A stretch of DNA of 14,797 bases from Planctomycetaceae bacterium. Its GTDB lineage: Bacteria > Planctomycetota > Planctomycetia > Pirellulales > Pirellulaceae. This document shows, piece after piece, positions 8,166 through 14,797 of the stretch. Within the stretch, counting starts at the first letter, position 1. Each line of letters opens with the position of its first letter. Location of the stretch: the NCBI GenBank assembly GCA_012965455.1, contig DTSG01000136.1, positions 1-14,797 on the forward strand. The letters run 5' to 3'. Position numbers and translations under genes: made by a program. The notes below the pieces were generated by a model. That model was given only the letters and a program-made list of their open reading frames with translations, was not told the origin of the DNA and did not search any database.

Positions 8166-9515
8166 TCAATAAGCTGCTTGGATCGACCGCATTTCCGCTT
8201 TGATTGTGAAAGCGGTTAAGACAATGGCCAACACGCAAGCGGCGATAATAACGAGGAATCCAGCATCCCAATTGTCACCGTGGTATTCGACGATCCACGG
8301 TATAAAGATGCTTGCTGTTAATGAACCGCCGATATAGCCAAAGAGGCCCGTGAATCCCGCGGCAGTGCCAGCTGCTTTTTTGGGCACAAGATCCAGCGCA
8401 AACACGCCAATTAACATCACGGGACCGTAGATCAAGAAACCAATGCAAATTAACATGGCGATATCGATGCTTGGTTGACCACTCGGATTGAGCCAATAGA
8501 TAACGATGCAAAATGTTGTCAAGACCATGAAGATGATAACGGCTGGGGCACGGCGACCTTGAAACACCTTGTCGGAAAGGAAGCCGCAAACGATTGTGCC
8601 CGGGATTCCTGCTAACTCATAGAACGAATACGCCCAACTCGATTCGTCAAACGTGAATCCCTTCTCCGCTTGTAAATATGTGGGAGCCCAGTCAAGGACG
8701 CCATAACGGACTAAATAGACGAAGGTGTTAGCAATCGCGATCGCCCAGAGTAGTTTATTGGTAAGGACATATTTAAAGAAAATATCAGCAGTGGAAAATT
8801 CGTCTTCGTGGGAGGAATTATAGCCAAAGGTTACAGGGTAATCTTGATTGTATTGCTCAATCGGTGGTAGTCCTTGGGATTGAGGGGTGTCTCTTACGGT
8901 AAGCAGGATTACCACAACAATGGCCAACGCAAAAAAACCGTGTACGTACAGAATGGAATGCCAGTCCCCAAACCACGCGACGGCAAAGATTGCTAGAGGC
9001 CCAACAAGCGCAGCGCCAATATTATGAGCAACGTTCCAAAATGACATCCATGTCCCGCGTTCACGGGGACTAAACCAATGAACCATCACTCGGCCACTCG
9101 GCGGCCAACCCATTCCCTGAAACCAACCGTTAATCAACAGCAGCGTGAACATGATCGGAATGGTAGAGGTTGCCAGCGGCACGAGCCCCATCGTGATCAT
9201 GATCGACGCACTGACAAACAAGCCAATCGCCATGAAATAGCGAGAGTTACTGCGGTCTGAAACGCTACCCATCAGGAACTTGGATAATCCATAGGCAATG
9301 GAAACGCCGGATAATGCGATGCCGAGTTCGGTTTTGGAGAATTCTCCCGTTTCAATTAAACTAGGCATCACTAAAGTGAAGTTCTTGCGAACGAGATAGT
9401 AGCCGGCATAACCTACGAAGATACCTAGAAAGACTTGCCAGCGCATGCGGCTGTAAAACCGAGAGTCGAAGTCGCCAACTTCTTGTTGTGCGGGAGGTTT
9501 CAGAAATCCGTACAT
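8166..9515 (-). CDS. glpT: Glycerol-3-phosphate transporter-like organophosphate:phosphate antiporter (MFS)
   Basis: This 449-residue MFS protein closely follows E. coli GlpT (about 450 residues) along its length. Shared stretches include RWQVFLGIFVGYAGYYLVRKNF, SKFLMGSVSDRSN, NGWFQGMGWPPSGR, RDTPQSQGLPPIE, TNKLLWAIAIANTFVYLVRYG, AGIPGTIVCGFLSDKVF and PKKAAGTAAGFTGLFGY. Arg43 (YLVRKNF) and Arg270 (YLVRYG) occupy the positions of GlpT Arg45 and Arg269, which bind the substrate phosphate. Twelve membrane helices are expected in the inner membrane, exchanging glycerol-3-phosphate or a related sugar phosphate for Pi. Substrate within the OPA family (GlpT, UhpT, PgtP) is not certain, but similarity to GlpT is strongest from memory. 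No glpQ/glpK neighbour is present. It lies 101 bases downstream of the serine hydrolase on the same strand, so co-transcription is possible. No Shine-Dalgarno is evident. Confidence 0.93.
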   Translation of the reverse strand: MYGFLKPPAQQEVGDFDSRFYSRMRWQVFLGIFVGYAGYYLVRKNFTLVMPSLIETGEFSKTELGIALSGVSIAYGLSKFLMGSVSDRSNSRYFMAIGLFVSASIMITMGLVPLATSTIPIMFTLLLINGWFQGMGWPPSGRVMVHWFSPRERGTWMSFWNVAHNIGAALVGPLAIFAVAWFGDWHSILYVHGFFALAIVVVILLTVRDTPQSQGLPPIEQYNQDYPVTFGYNSSHEDEFSTADIFFKYVLTNKLLWAIAIANTFVYLVRYGVLDWAPTYLQAEKGFTFDESSWAYSFYELAGIPGTIVCGFLSDKVFQGRRAPAVIIFMVLTTFCIVIYWLNPSGQPSIDIAMLICIGFLIYGPVMLIGVFALDLVPKKAAGTAAGFTGLFGYIGGSLTASIFIPWIVEYHGDNWDAGFLVIIAACVLAIVLTAFTIKAEMRSIQAAY

Positions 9516-9616
9516 GGTGGCTGGTCGCAGTTCTCTTGCAGATAGTGGGATTTAAGGGAAACTGCCACGTGATGATTAAGCTTACTGTAGCACCCTCAGA
9601 GTACACATCAAGTGGG

Positions 9617-10927
9617 CTACTTGTTAGCGCCAGTATCGATTGCCTCATAGATTAATGGGCGAATGGCCATTTCCAGCTGAGGCGTGTAGGGCAGATGTTG
9701 ACTCAAAACGACTACGGCTAGATCGTCTTTCTGGGAAATCCAAAAATGAGTGCTCGCCATGCCAGACCAACCATATTCTCCGATACGTCGAGGTAGGTTT
9801 GTATTGACACTTTCAACCACGACAGAAAAACCTAGACCAAAGCCGATACCCGGCCGGGGGATAATAATGCCCATCGGATAGGCCTGTGGAGGTAATTGGT
9901 TTTTGGTCATTTCGGCAACTGTGGCGGCTGTTAACAGTCTCGTGCCATTGAAAGTCCCTTGATTTAGTAGCATTTGGCAAAACCGAGCGTAGTCCATCGC
10001 CGTGGATACAAGACCGCCACCCCCGGAATATAATCTGGGCCGTTGTAAGAATGGGCTACCAACGGCCGCCTCGCTGAGTGTGATGCCGCCGAATAATTTG
10101 GCGGAATAGACGGAAGCGAAACGGCCCTTGGCCTGCGGTGCGACATGAAAGGCTGTGTCGACCATACCAAGGGGTCGAAATATGTGTTTGCCAAAAAACG
10201 TTGCTAGGTCTACGCCAGAAACTCGTTCGACTATGTATCCTAAGACGTCCGTGGAAACGCTGTAATTAAAACGCTCGCCCGGTTGATACAGAAGCGGGAT
10301 TGTTCCGAGAATGTTCATGCTTTCTGTGAGCGTATTTTGCCGCGACAATACGTCGAGAGCATTGTATTGTTGGTCGATTGCCGTATTACCAAAGAATCCG
10401 TAAGTGAAACCGGAGGTGTGCCGCATCAAGTCTCTAATGGTGACAGGCCGTTTGAGTTTGGTTGTTGTAATCTCATCGCTGTTGAAACCGTTGAACACTT
10501 TAAGCTGCTTGAACTGAGGTGCGTATTTTGCAATGTCATCGCTTAACTTTATTTTCCCTTGTTCCACAAGCATCATCGCTGCAACCGACGTAATCGGTTT
10601 TGACATGGAGTAGAATCGCAGGATGGTGTCATTTTTCATGGGCAGTTGTTGTGCCACGTCTCGTAAGCCGAAGGACTTGAAGTAGACGAGCTTGCCACGG
10701 CGTAGGATCAACGCAGTTGTACCAGCGAGTCGTTGTTGGTCGACAAGTTGTTGCAGCGCGGGAGTGACCAATCGCAATTTCGTGGCAGACATGCCCACAG
10801 TCTGCGGCGCTGCGGATTCTATGGGTTCGCCGCAGAGTGTTGCGGTACACAGGGAAATGCCTATGCAGACGCCAGTGCAGATAAATGCGATTGGCGAAAA
10901 CAAGCAGATTCGTTTATGGCTTAACAT
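9617..10927 (-). CDS. Exported beta-lactamase-fold serine hydrolase (class C / EstB-like, COG1680)
   Basis: This 436-residue protein has a basic and hydrophobic N-terminus (about 1-32) typical of a Sec signal peptide, so it is probably periplasmic or surface-located. The beta-lactamase/transpeptidase-like domain shows the nucleophile motif S107-M-S-K110 within LRFYSMSKPITS, the second motif with Tyr222 in RFNYSVSTDVLGY, the conserved IRDLMRHTSGFTYG segment, and a C-terminal GWSGMASTHFWI stretch at the place of the third motif. YSxS rather than YxN fits esterase/EstB-like members better than true AmpC beta-lactamases. The substrate, whether an ester or a peptide, is unknown. An AAGGA lies about 12 bases before the ATG. 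The gene precedes glpT by 101 bases on the same strand; I see no terminator between them. Confidence 0.9.
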   Translation of the reverse strand: MLSHKRICLFSPIAFICTGVCIGISLCTATLCGEPIESAAPQTVGMSATKLRLVTPALQQLVDQQRLAGTTALILRRGKLVYFKSFGLRDVAQQLPMKNDTILRFYSMSKPITSVAAMMLVEQGKIKLSDDIAKYAPQFKQLKVFNGFNSDEITTTKLKRPVTIRDLMRHTSGFTYGFFGNTAIDQQYNALDVLSRQNTLTESMNILGTIPLLYQPGERFNYSVSTDVLGYIVERVSGVDLATFFGKHIFRPLGMVDTAFHVAPQAKGRFASVYSAKLFGGITLSEAAVGSPFLQRPRLYSGGGGLVSTAMDYARFCQMLLNQGTFNGTRLLTAATVAEMTKNQLPPQAYPMGIIIPRPGIGFGLGFSVVVESVNTNLPRRIGEYGWSGMASTHFWISQKDDLAVVVLSQHLPYTPQLEMAIRPLIYEAIDTGANK

Positions 10928-11437
10928 GAATGGTATTTCCTTCTTGGACTGAAGCCCAGCACTCTAAATAGCCAAAATAACACTAATTACACCAATTGTG
11001 ATAGTTGATATTGGTTAGTTATTGGAATAGGAAGCAAACAGTGATCATTATCCTGAGGTTGAGCGTATCAAAACGAGCGAACTCGAAGTCGCGGGAACGA
11101 CGTTCGATGTGCCGCAGTGATCGGTAAGGCTGACCATGGCTCCCTAGATTAACATCACAGGTGGTCTGATTTTTATTCAACCTATATAGCGTTTAACGGC
11201 TAGTTGCAATTATTCCACTAGTTTGGGGGAAAAACCCTAAAAAGATGTGCAGAGCTCGCTGGAATTACTCCGAATACCCTTATATGCGGAAAAACCGATA
11301 CATGTGTTACGTTCAGATATTTGAGCGTTTGTAACGGAATAAGCAACATTATTTGAATTTGTGGTTCGCGACGCTTTGGGTGTTTCCTTAGCTAGTTCAT
11401 CTGGGCCACAGAATGTCTTTAATTGGGGGATAGGAAT
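10928..11437. other. Long spacer and leader upstream of the porin gene
   Basis: About 510 bases with no supportable complete gene lie between the divergent serine hydrolase and porin. Visible elements are a 5-1-5 inverted repeat GAACG-A-CGTTC (11095-11105), the nonamer GGAAAAACC at 11228-11236 and again at 11288-11296, exactly 60 bases apart and each able to form a short GG/CC stem, and an AT-rich stretch just before 11400. A short open stretch (11031-11120) reads like a protein tail but has no start. No clear -35/-10 pair or sigma-54 element was found. Confidence 0.5.
11425..11434 (+). promoter_or_regulatory. Ribosome binding site that sets the porin start
   Basis: The purine-rich GGGGGATAGG lies immediately before the ATG at 11438. 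It overlaps the in-frame TTG at 11423, so the TTG cannot be the used start. Beginning at 11438 also gives a clean signal peptide starting MKLSKLVLLG. Confidence 0.7.
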
Positions 11438-12559
11438 ATGAAACTCAGTAAGTTAGTACTGCTGGGTGCGTTTGCACTAGCAACTTTTAGCGGTCAGGTA
11501 TCCGCTGAAGAATTGCAGCAACCGGTTATTCAGCCTATTGCTTTCACGTTACAGGATGATGCAGCTGCAGATTCCGAAGCGAAAAAATGGAATATTTTCA
11601 AGCGTGATGACAAGGCTTTGGATATCAGTGGCTGGACACAATTTGGATACCATGATCATAACAATGGTTTGTTCAATGACAACGAAAAGAAAGGAACCAT
11701 TCATCAAGTTTGGTTTGCGTTTGATAAAGCTTACGACGCAGACGCTGAAGGGCTTGGTTTTGGTTACCACTTCGACCTAATGTACGGTGCTGATGCACCA
11801 GACACTAGCGCGTTTGGCCAAACTACGGGATGGGACGTTGAAACTTCCGATCCTGACGGTAATGGCTTTGGTTGGGCAATGCCTCAAATGTACCTAACGA
11901 CGCAATTGAAGGACTGGACGATTACCGTTGGTAAGTTCTACACAATCGTTGGTTACGAAGTAGTCCAGGCTCCTGGTAACTTCTTCTACAGTCATGCCAA
12001 AACGATGTACAACAGTGAACCGTTTACCCACACTGGTATTCTTGCAAGCAAGACGACCGAAACTGGGTTGGACCTCACCGCTGGATATTCATCGGGTTGG
12101 GATACTGGTTTCCAGAGTCATGGAGGCAACGGTATTCTTGGTCTTGGCAAAGCGATTGGTGATAACATCTCGCTGAACTACGTAACGACCTTTGGTGACA
12201 TCAGTGACACCGAAAATGGTTACACTCATAGTGTTGTCATGCAGATTGAACTTGGCGAGAAAATGGATTACGTATTCCAGTCGGACTACGTTGATACCAA
12301 TGAACGTTACCATATTGGTGTGAACCAGTATGTGTTCTACACAGTTTCAGAAGACATTTCAGTCGGTGCTCGACTTGAATGGTGGAGAAACGGTACCGAT
12401 TTGGGTGCTGATAGCCAATACTCAGTAACTTCGGGTATCAACTATCGTCCAACAAGTCGTTTTGACATGATTTTACGACCAGAAGTGCGTATTGACTGGG
12501 ACGACTCGTCCACAGACACTATCGTAATATTTGGTATGGATGCTATTATTCAGTACTAA
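11438..12559 (+). CDS. Outer-membrane beta-barrel porin, BBP2 / OmpL-like family
   Basis: This 373-residue protein has a signal peptide (KLSKLVLLGAFALATFSG, cleavage probably after VSA near residue 24) and a short linker. It then has alternating amphipathic strands from about residue 60: DISGWTQFGYHDHN, HQVWFAFDKAY, GYHFDLMYGAD, MYLTTQLKDWTITVGKFY, FFYSHAKTMYNSEPFTHTGILAS and repeated strand-turn units to the end. The final residues FGMDAIIQY end in an aromatic residue, the usual signal for barrel insertion. The GKFYTIVGYEVV ... NFFYSHA segment is characteristic of the planctomycete BBP2 porins. Its expected role is diffusion of small solutes through the outer membrane; the specific solute is unknown. 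It has its own terminator and lies 444 bases before amt on the same strand. Confidence 0.88.
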   Translation: MKLSKLVLLGAFALATFSGQVSAEELQQPVIQPIAFTLQDDAAADSEAKKWNIFKRDDKALDISGWTQFGYHDHNNGLFNDNEKKGTIHQVWFAFDKAYDADAEGLGFGYHFDLMYGADAPDTSAFGQTTGWDVETSDPDGNGFGWAMPQMYLTTQLKDWTITVGKFYTIVGYEVVQAPGNFFYSHAKTMYNSEPFTHTGILASKTTETGLDLTAGYSSGWDTGFQSHGGNGILGLGKAIGDNISLNYVTTFGDISDTENGYTHSVVMQIELGEKMDYVFQSDYVDTNERYHIGVNQYVFYTVSEDISVGARLEWWRNGTDLGADSQYSVTSGINYRPTSRFDMILRPEVRIDWDDSSTDTIVIFGMDAIIQY

Positions 12560-12591
12560 ACGACTGAGCCTCCGTAAGAATCCGACACGAG

Positions 12592-12631
12592 GAAACGCCT
12601 GTCCATTCAATTGGACAGGCGTTTCTTTTTT
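12592..12631 (+). terminator. Strong intrinsic terminator of the porin gene
   Basis: AAACGCCTGTCCA (12593-12605) pairs perfectly with TGGACAGGCGTTT (12612-12624) around a six-base TTCAAT loop, and one further G-C pair closes at 12592/12625. A run of T follows at 12626-12631. It begins about 30 bases after the porin stop and should separate the porin from amt. Confidence 0.93.
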
Positions 12632-12853
12632 GTCAACCGAAGTAGGTGCACAAATTGGCTTGAAGTTAAACCAGCGGGTTTCGAGTGATAAATTATTGTG
12701 CAAGGTGCCTTAAGTATAGTCATCTTGGGAACGCAGTGATACGCGGCTCAAATTGGGCAAAAAAATATCTGCTTTCAGAACACCCCTCAAATTCCCGACC
12801 GGTATCGACTTTCGACGCATTTCTTCTGCTAGCCCGCTTTCTCCATCCAGTTC

Positions 12854-12869
12854 TTGGCACGCCTTTTGC
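12854..12869 (+). promoter_or_regulatory. Sigma-54 (RpoN) -24/-12 promoter of amt
   Basis: TTGGCACGCCTTTTGC matches the TGGCAC-N5-TTGC consensus fully. The invariant GG (12856-12857) and GC (12868-12869) are separated by the required ten bases. Transcription would start near 12881, on the correct strand and about 120 bases before the amt ATG. Sigma-54 control with NtrC is the standard regulation of amtB in proteobacteria, which makes the placement biologically sensible. Confidence 0.85.
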
Positions 12870-12903
12870 GTAACGAAGTGTTGAGTGAGTTATTGCTTGC
12901 TTT

Positions 12904-12921
12904 GTTGGCAACTGAGCCAAC
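12904..12921 (+). other. Small hairpin in the amt 5' leader
   Basis: GTTGGC (12904-12909) and GCCAAC (12916-12921) form a perfect six-base stem around AACTGA. It lies about 25 bases after the predicted sigma-54 start and has no T-run, so it is not a terminator. It could stabilise the message or bind a regulator, but six-base stems occur by chance. Confidence 0.4.
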
Positions 12922-13003
12922 TGTACTCGGCAAAGGCGCAGGACGTTTGTTGCCGATGTATTTATCCTTTTTATAGATCGAGAAATAGATCGGGAGAATA
13001 AAA

Positions 13004-14488
13004 ATGAAGGCGGATTACTTTATTGATAAAAAATGGATCGGTATGGCCCTGTGTCTGCTAGCCATGATTGTTGCATTGGGGGCAGTTACCCCTGCTGTCA
13101 GTGCCTGGGACGACGAAGCTACGGCCACCAACTCGGGGGATTTTCAGCCTACCGCAGCCGAAGAAGCGGCGATGGAATCAGGTGGTGATGCATTGAGCGA
13201 AGAGGCCGTTGGGGAAGCGACAACTGATGACAAGATTGCCCTCTTAGAGGCAGCTTCGGCTGAAAACGACTATGTCATCAACACATTGTTTATGATGTTG
13301 TGTGCCGTGCTTGTGATCTTGATGCAGCCAGGATTTGCGATGCTCGAAGTGGGCCTCAATTCTCAAAAGAACACGGTGAACATTCTGTTTAAGAATGTAA
13401 TGGACCTGTCCGTGGGGGTGATACTCTTCCTGTTCGTCGGCTGGGGAGTCATGTATCCCGGAGATTTCAATATCATCGAGGGTTTCTTAGGTTATGCGGG
13501 CCCGTATGTCGCGGGTGATTCGCAGGACATTGCTTATGGATTTAGTAATTCAGTAGATTTCTTGTTTCAAGTCGCATTTGCGGCCACTGCTGCTACTATC
13601 GTTTCTGGTGCAGTTGCCGGTCGGATGAAATTTGTTGCTTACTTGATTTTTAGTGCGCTTTTGACGGGACTGATTTACCCGATTAGTGGTGCTTGGAAAT
13701 GGGGTGGTGGATTCCTCGATGCGGCTGGTTTTCAAGACTTTGCCGGAAGCGTAGTTGTACACGCAGTCGGTGGTTTTGCGGGTTTGGCGGGAGCGATAGT
13801 GCTCGGGCCGAGGATCGGACGCTTTGTTGAAGGGAAATCCAATGCAATGCCAGGTCACAATATAGCCTTCGCTGCCATTGGCGTATTCCTGTTGTGGATT
13901 GGTTGGTACGGCTTTAATCCGGGTAGCCAATTGACCTTTTCCGGCGAAGCTAACGCCGAAGCGACAACCTATATTGCGCTGACCACAACGCTCGCAGCAG
14001 CATCCGGTGCCGTTTGTGCAATGTTCTTTGGCTGGGCGTTGTTCAAAAAACCCGATGTGACGATGGCGCTTAACGGTGTGCTTGCGGGTTTGGTTTCGAT
14101 CACAGCAAACTGTGACCAAGTATCTCAACCACATGCGTTGCTGATCGGCGGCATCGGTGGTGTCGTCGTTGTGCTGGGCATCATGTTGCTGGATAGATTC
14201 AAGATTGATGATCCAGTCGGTGCTTGGCCAGTGCACGGTCTCTGTGGCATCTGGGGCGGAATTGCCACAGGTATCTTTGGAACCGGCAGTGAGTTAGGGC
14301 GGGGAGCGTACATTTGGGTCCAATGCTATTCCACAGTCATTATTTGTGCGTGGGCCTTCGGCACGATGTTTGCTTTGTTCATGGGACTGAAAGCACTAGG
14401 ACTGCTACGAGTGTCCAGAGAAGAAGAAGAAATGGGCTTGGACTTGTCTGAACATGGCATGCGTGCTTATGGAGACAATCTTAGCTAA
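13004..14488 (+). CDS. amt: Ammonium transporter (Amt/MEP/Rh family) with signal peptide and acidic N-terminal extension
   Basis: This 494-residue protein has a hydrophobic signal-like segment (about 11-34), then about 50 acidic, alanine-rich residues, then the Amt core. Markers are GFAMLEVGLNSQKN, FQVAFAATAATIVSGA, DFAGSVVVHAVGG with Asp245 and pore His253, GWYGFNPGS (300-308), and DPVGAWPVHGLCG with the second pore His411. These match the twin-histidine pore and the ammonium-site residues of AmtB. The C-terminal GLDLSEHGMRAYGD is the conserved cytosolic tail that contacts PII (GlnK) in characterised Amt proteins. It should form an inner-membrane trimer importing ammonium. GGGAG at 12992-12996 supports this ATG. 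A sigma-54 promoter lies upstream and a terminator downstream; no glnK is visible in the window. Confidence 0.97.
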   Translation: MKADYFIDKKWIGMALCLLAMIVALGAVTPAVSAWDDEATATNSGDFQPTAAEEAAMESGGDALSEEAVGEATTDDKIALLEAASAENDYVINTLFMMLCAVLVILMQPGFAMLEVGLNSQKNTVNILFKNVMDLSVGVILFLFVGWGVMYPGDFNIIEGFLGYAGPYVAGDSQDIAYGFSNSVDFLFQVAFAATAATIVSGAVAGRMKFVAYLIFSALLTGLIYPISGAWKWGGGFLDAAGFQDFAGSVVVHAVGGFAGLAGAIVLGPRIGRFVEGKSNAMPGHNIAFAAIGVFLLWIGWYGFNPGSQLTFSGEANAEATTYIALTTTLAAASGAVCAMFFGWALFKKPDVTMALNGVLAGLVSITANCDQVSQPHALLIGGIGGVVVVLGIMLLDRFKIDDPVGAWPVHGLCGIWGGIATGIFGTGSELGRGAYIWVQCYSTVIICAWAFGTMFALFMGLKALGLLRVSREEEEMGLDLSEHGMRAYGDNLS

Positions 14489-14495
14489 ACGCTTT

Positions 14496-14519
14496 TTTCG
14501 GATTGAACTCGATCCGAAA
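14496..14519 (+). other. Hairpin just after the amt stop codon
   Basis: TTTCGGAT (14496-14503) pairs perfectly with ATCCGAAA (14512-14519) around an eight-base loop, beginning seven bases after the stop. No T-run follows, so it is more likely a 3' stabilising structure than the main terminator, which lies just downstream. Confidence 0.55.
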
Positions 14520-14533
14520 GGATACCCCACTAT

Positions 14534-14580
14534 GACCCCGGATAGGTAATCGCCTTGCTTGTCCGGGGTCGGGGTTTTTT
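14534..14580 (+). terminator. Intrinsic terminator of amt
   Basis: GACCCCGGA (14534-14542) pairs perfectly with TCCGGGGTC (14562-14570), and wobble pairs may extend the stem inward. It is followed by GGGG and six T residues to 14580. It lies about 45 bases after the stop codon and is oriented for plus-strand transcripts. Confidence 0.85.
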
Positions 14581-14730
14581 AGGGATTTAGGGACTACCGG
14601 AAGTTCAAACGTACAACCAAATTCAACGCTGCAGAATTGTCGTCGCACAACCAGTTTCCATATTCGCGAATATTTGCGTTCATTCCCGGCTAAACACAAA
14701 CTCGCCGCGGGCAACCAGGGGACCTGCCCT

Positions 14731-14797
14731 CTACACACCCAGTAACTCTTTGGCTTGGTGATACCCCGGTGCTTTTTGACCGTATTCGCTAGCAGTT
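14731..14797 (-). CDS. Possible C-terminal end of a minus-strand gene entering from the right edge
   Basis: Reading the minus strand from the window edge, 21 codons run without interruption to a TAG at 14731-14733 and end in EYGQKAPGYHQAKELLGV. The composition is protein-like and the codons are ordinary for the neighbours, but a run this short is weak evidence and no family can be named. The flanking 14581-14730 shows no recognisable gene. A longer minus-strand frame there crosses the amt terminator and looks non-coding. Confidence 0.35.
   Translation of the reverse strand, partial: TASEYGQKAPGYHQAKELLGV

Larger units (their letters stand above)
12632..13003 (+). promoter_or_regulatory. Control region of the ammonium transporter gene
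   Basis: This 372-base stretch carries no supportable gene. It holds the sigma-54 promoter at 12854-12869, about 200 bases of upstream sequence where an enhancer-binding protein could act, and a 5' leader of roughly 120 bases with a short hairpin. Immediately before the start lies an imperfect 12-base tandem duplication, ATAGATCGAGAA / ATAGATCGGGAG (12973-12996). Its second copy provides the GGGAG Shine-Dalgarno seven bases from the ATG. Confidence 0.7.

Noticed and set aside
11423..11437. Upstream TTG as the porin start
   Set aside because: It sits inside the GGGGGATAGG ribosome binding site and would put a charged GDRN before the signal peptide. The ATG at 11438 fits far better.
13550..14236. 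228-residue open frame on the minus strand inside amt
   Set aside because: It lies entirely antisense to a clearly real amt gene. Its translation is rich in His, Asn, Gln and Arg with no recognisable motif, as expected of a codon-bias shadow.
14481..14738. 85-residue minus-strand frame after amt
   Set aside because: It runs through the amt terminator and the end of amt, and its translation has no recognisable domain.

Overview
The window looks like chromosomal DNA of a planctomycete, probably a marine Pirellulaceae-like lineage. This is inferred from family content rather than from any marker gene. The pointers are a large FG-GAP/VCBS-ASPIC/UnbV protein, a BBP2-type beta-barrel porin, a bacterial HGSNAT/NagX-like membrane acetyltransferase, weak or absent Shine-Dalgarno sequences before many starts, and single-gene transcription units with frequent strand switches. 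I see no mobile element, CRISPR array, rRNA or tRNA.

Layout. Positions 1-2321 (minus) hold the 5' part of a membrane-anchored TPR/FG-GAP/UnbV protein that runs off the left edge. An FMN nitroreductase follows (2493-3158, minus), divergent from an orphan TAXI-type solute-binding protein with two membrane segments and a cytoplasmic helical tail (3316-4662, plus). A small ABM-fold monooxygenase (4782-5093, plus) ends four bases from the convergent NagX/HGSNAT-like acetyltransferase (5098-6234, minus). After a 350-base non-coding stretch comes a membrane-anchored, single-subunit FMN/Fe-S glutamate-synthase-like protein (6585-8120, plus). It converges on a GlpT-like organophosphate:phosphate antiporter (8166-9515, minus), which lies behind an exported beta-lactamase-fold serine hydrolase (9617-10927, minus). 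A long leader of about 500 bases precedes a BBP2 porin (11438-12559, plus) closed by a strong intrinsic terminator. Last is an ammonium transporter (13004-14488, plus) with its own terminator, and possibly the tail of another minus-strand gene at the right edge.

How the genes fit together. The clearest regulatory signal is a near-perfect sigma-54 (-24/-12) promoter at 12854-12869 in front of amt, which implies nitrogen-responsive expression. The porin upstream could supply outer-membrane passage for small solutes, but it is a separate unit. The glutamate-synthase-like protein may add to a nitrogen theme, though its substrate cannot be read from sequence. The other genes look like independent housekeeping or envelope functions. 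I do not see a convincing new multi-gene system. The most unusual single genes are the TAXI protein, whose architecture suggests sensing rather than transport, and the membrane-tethered UnbV protein.
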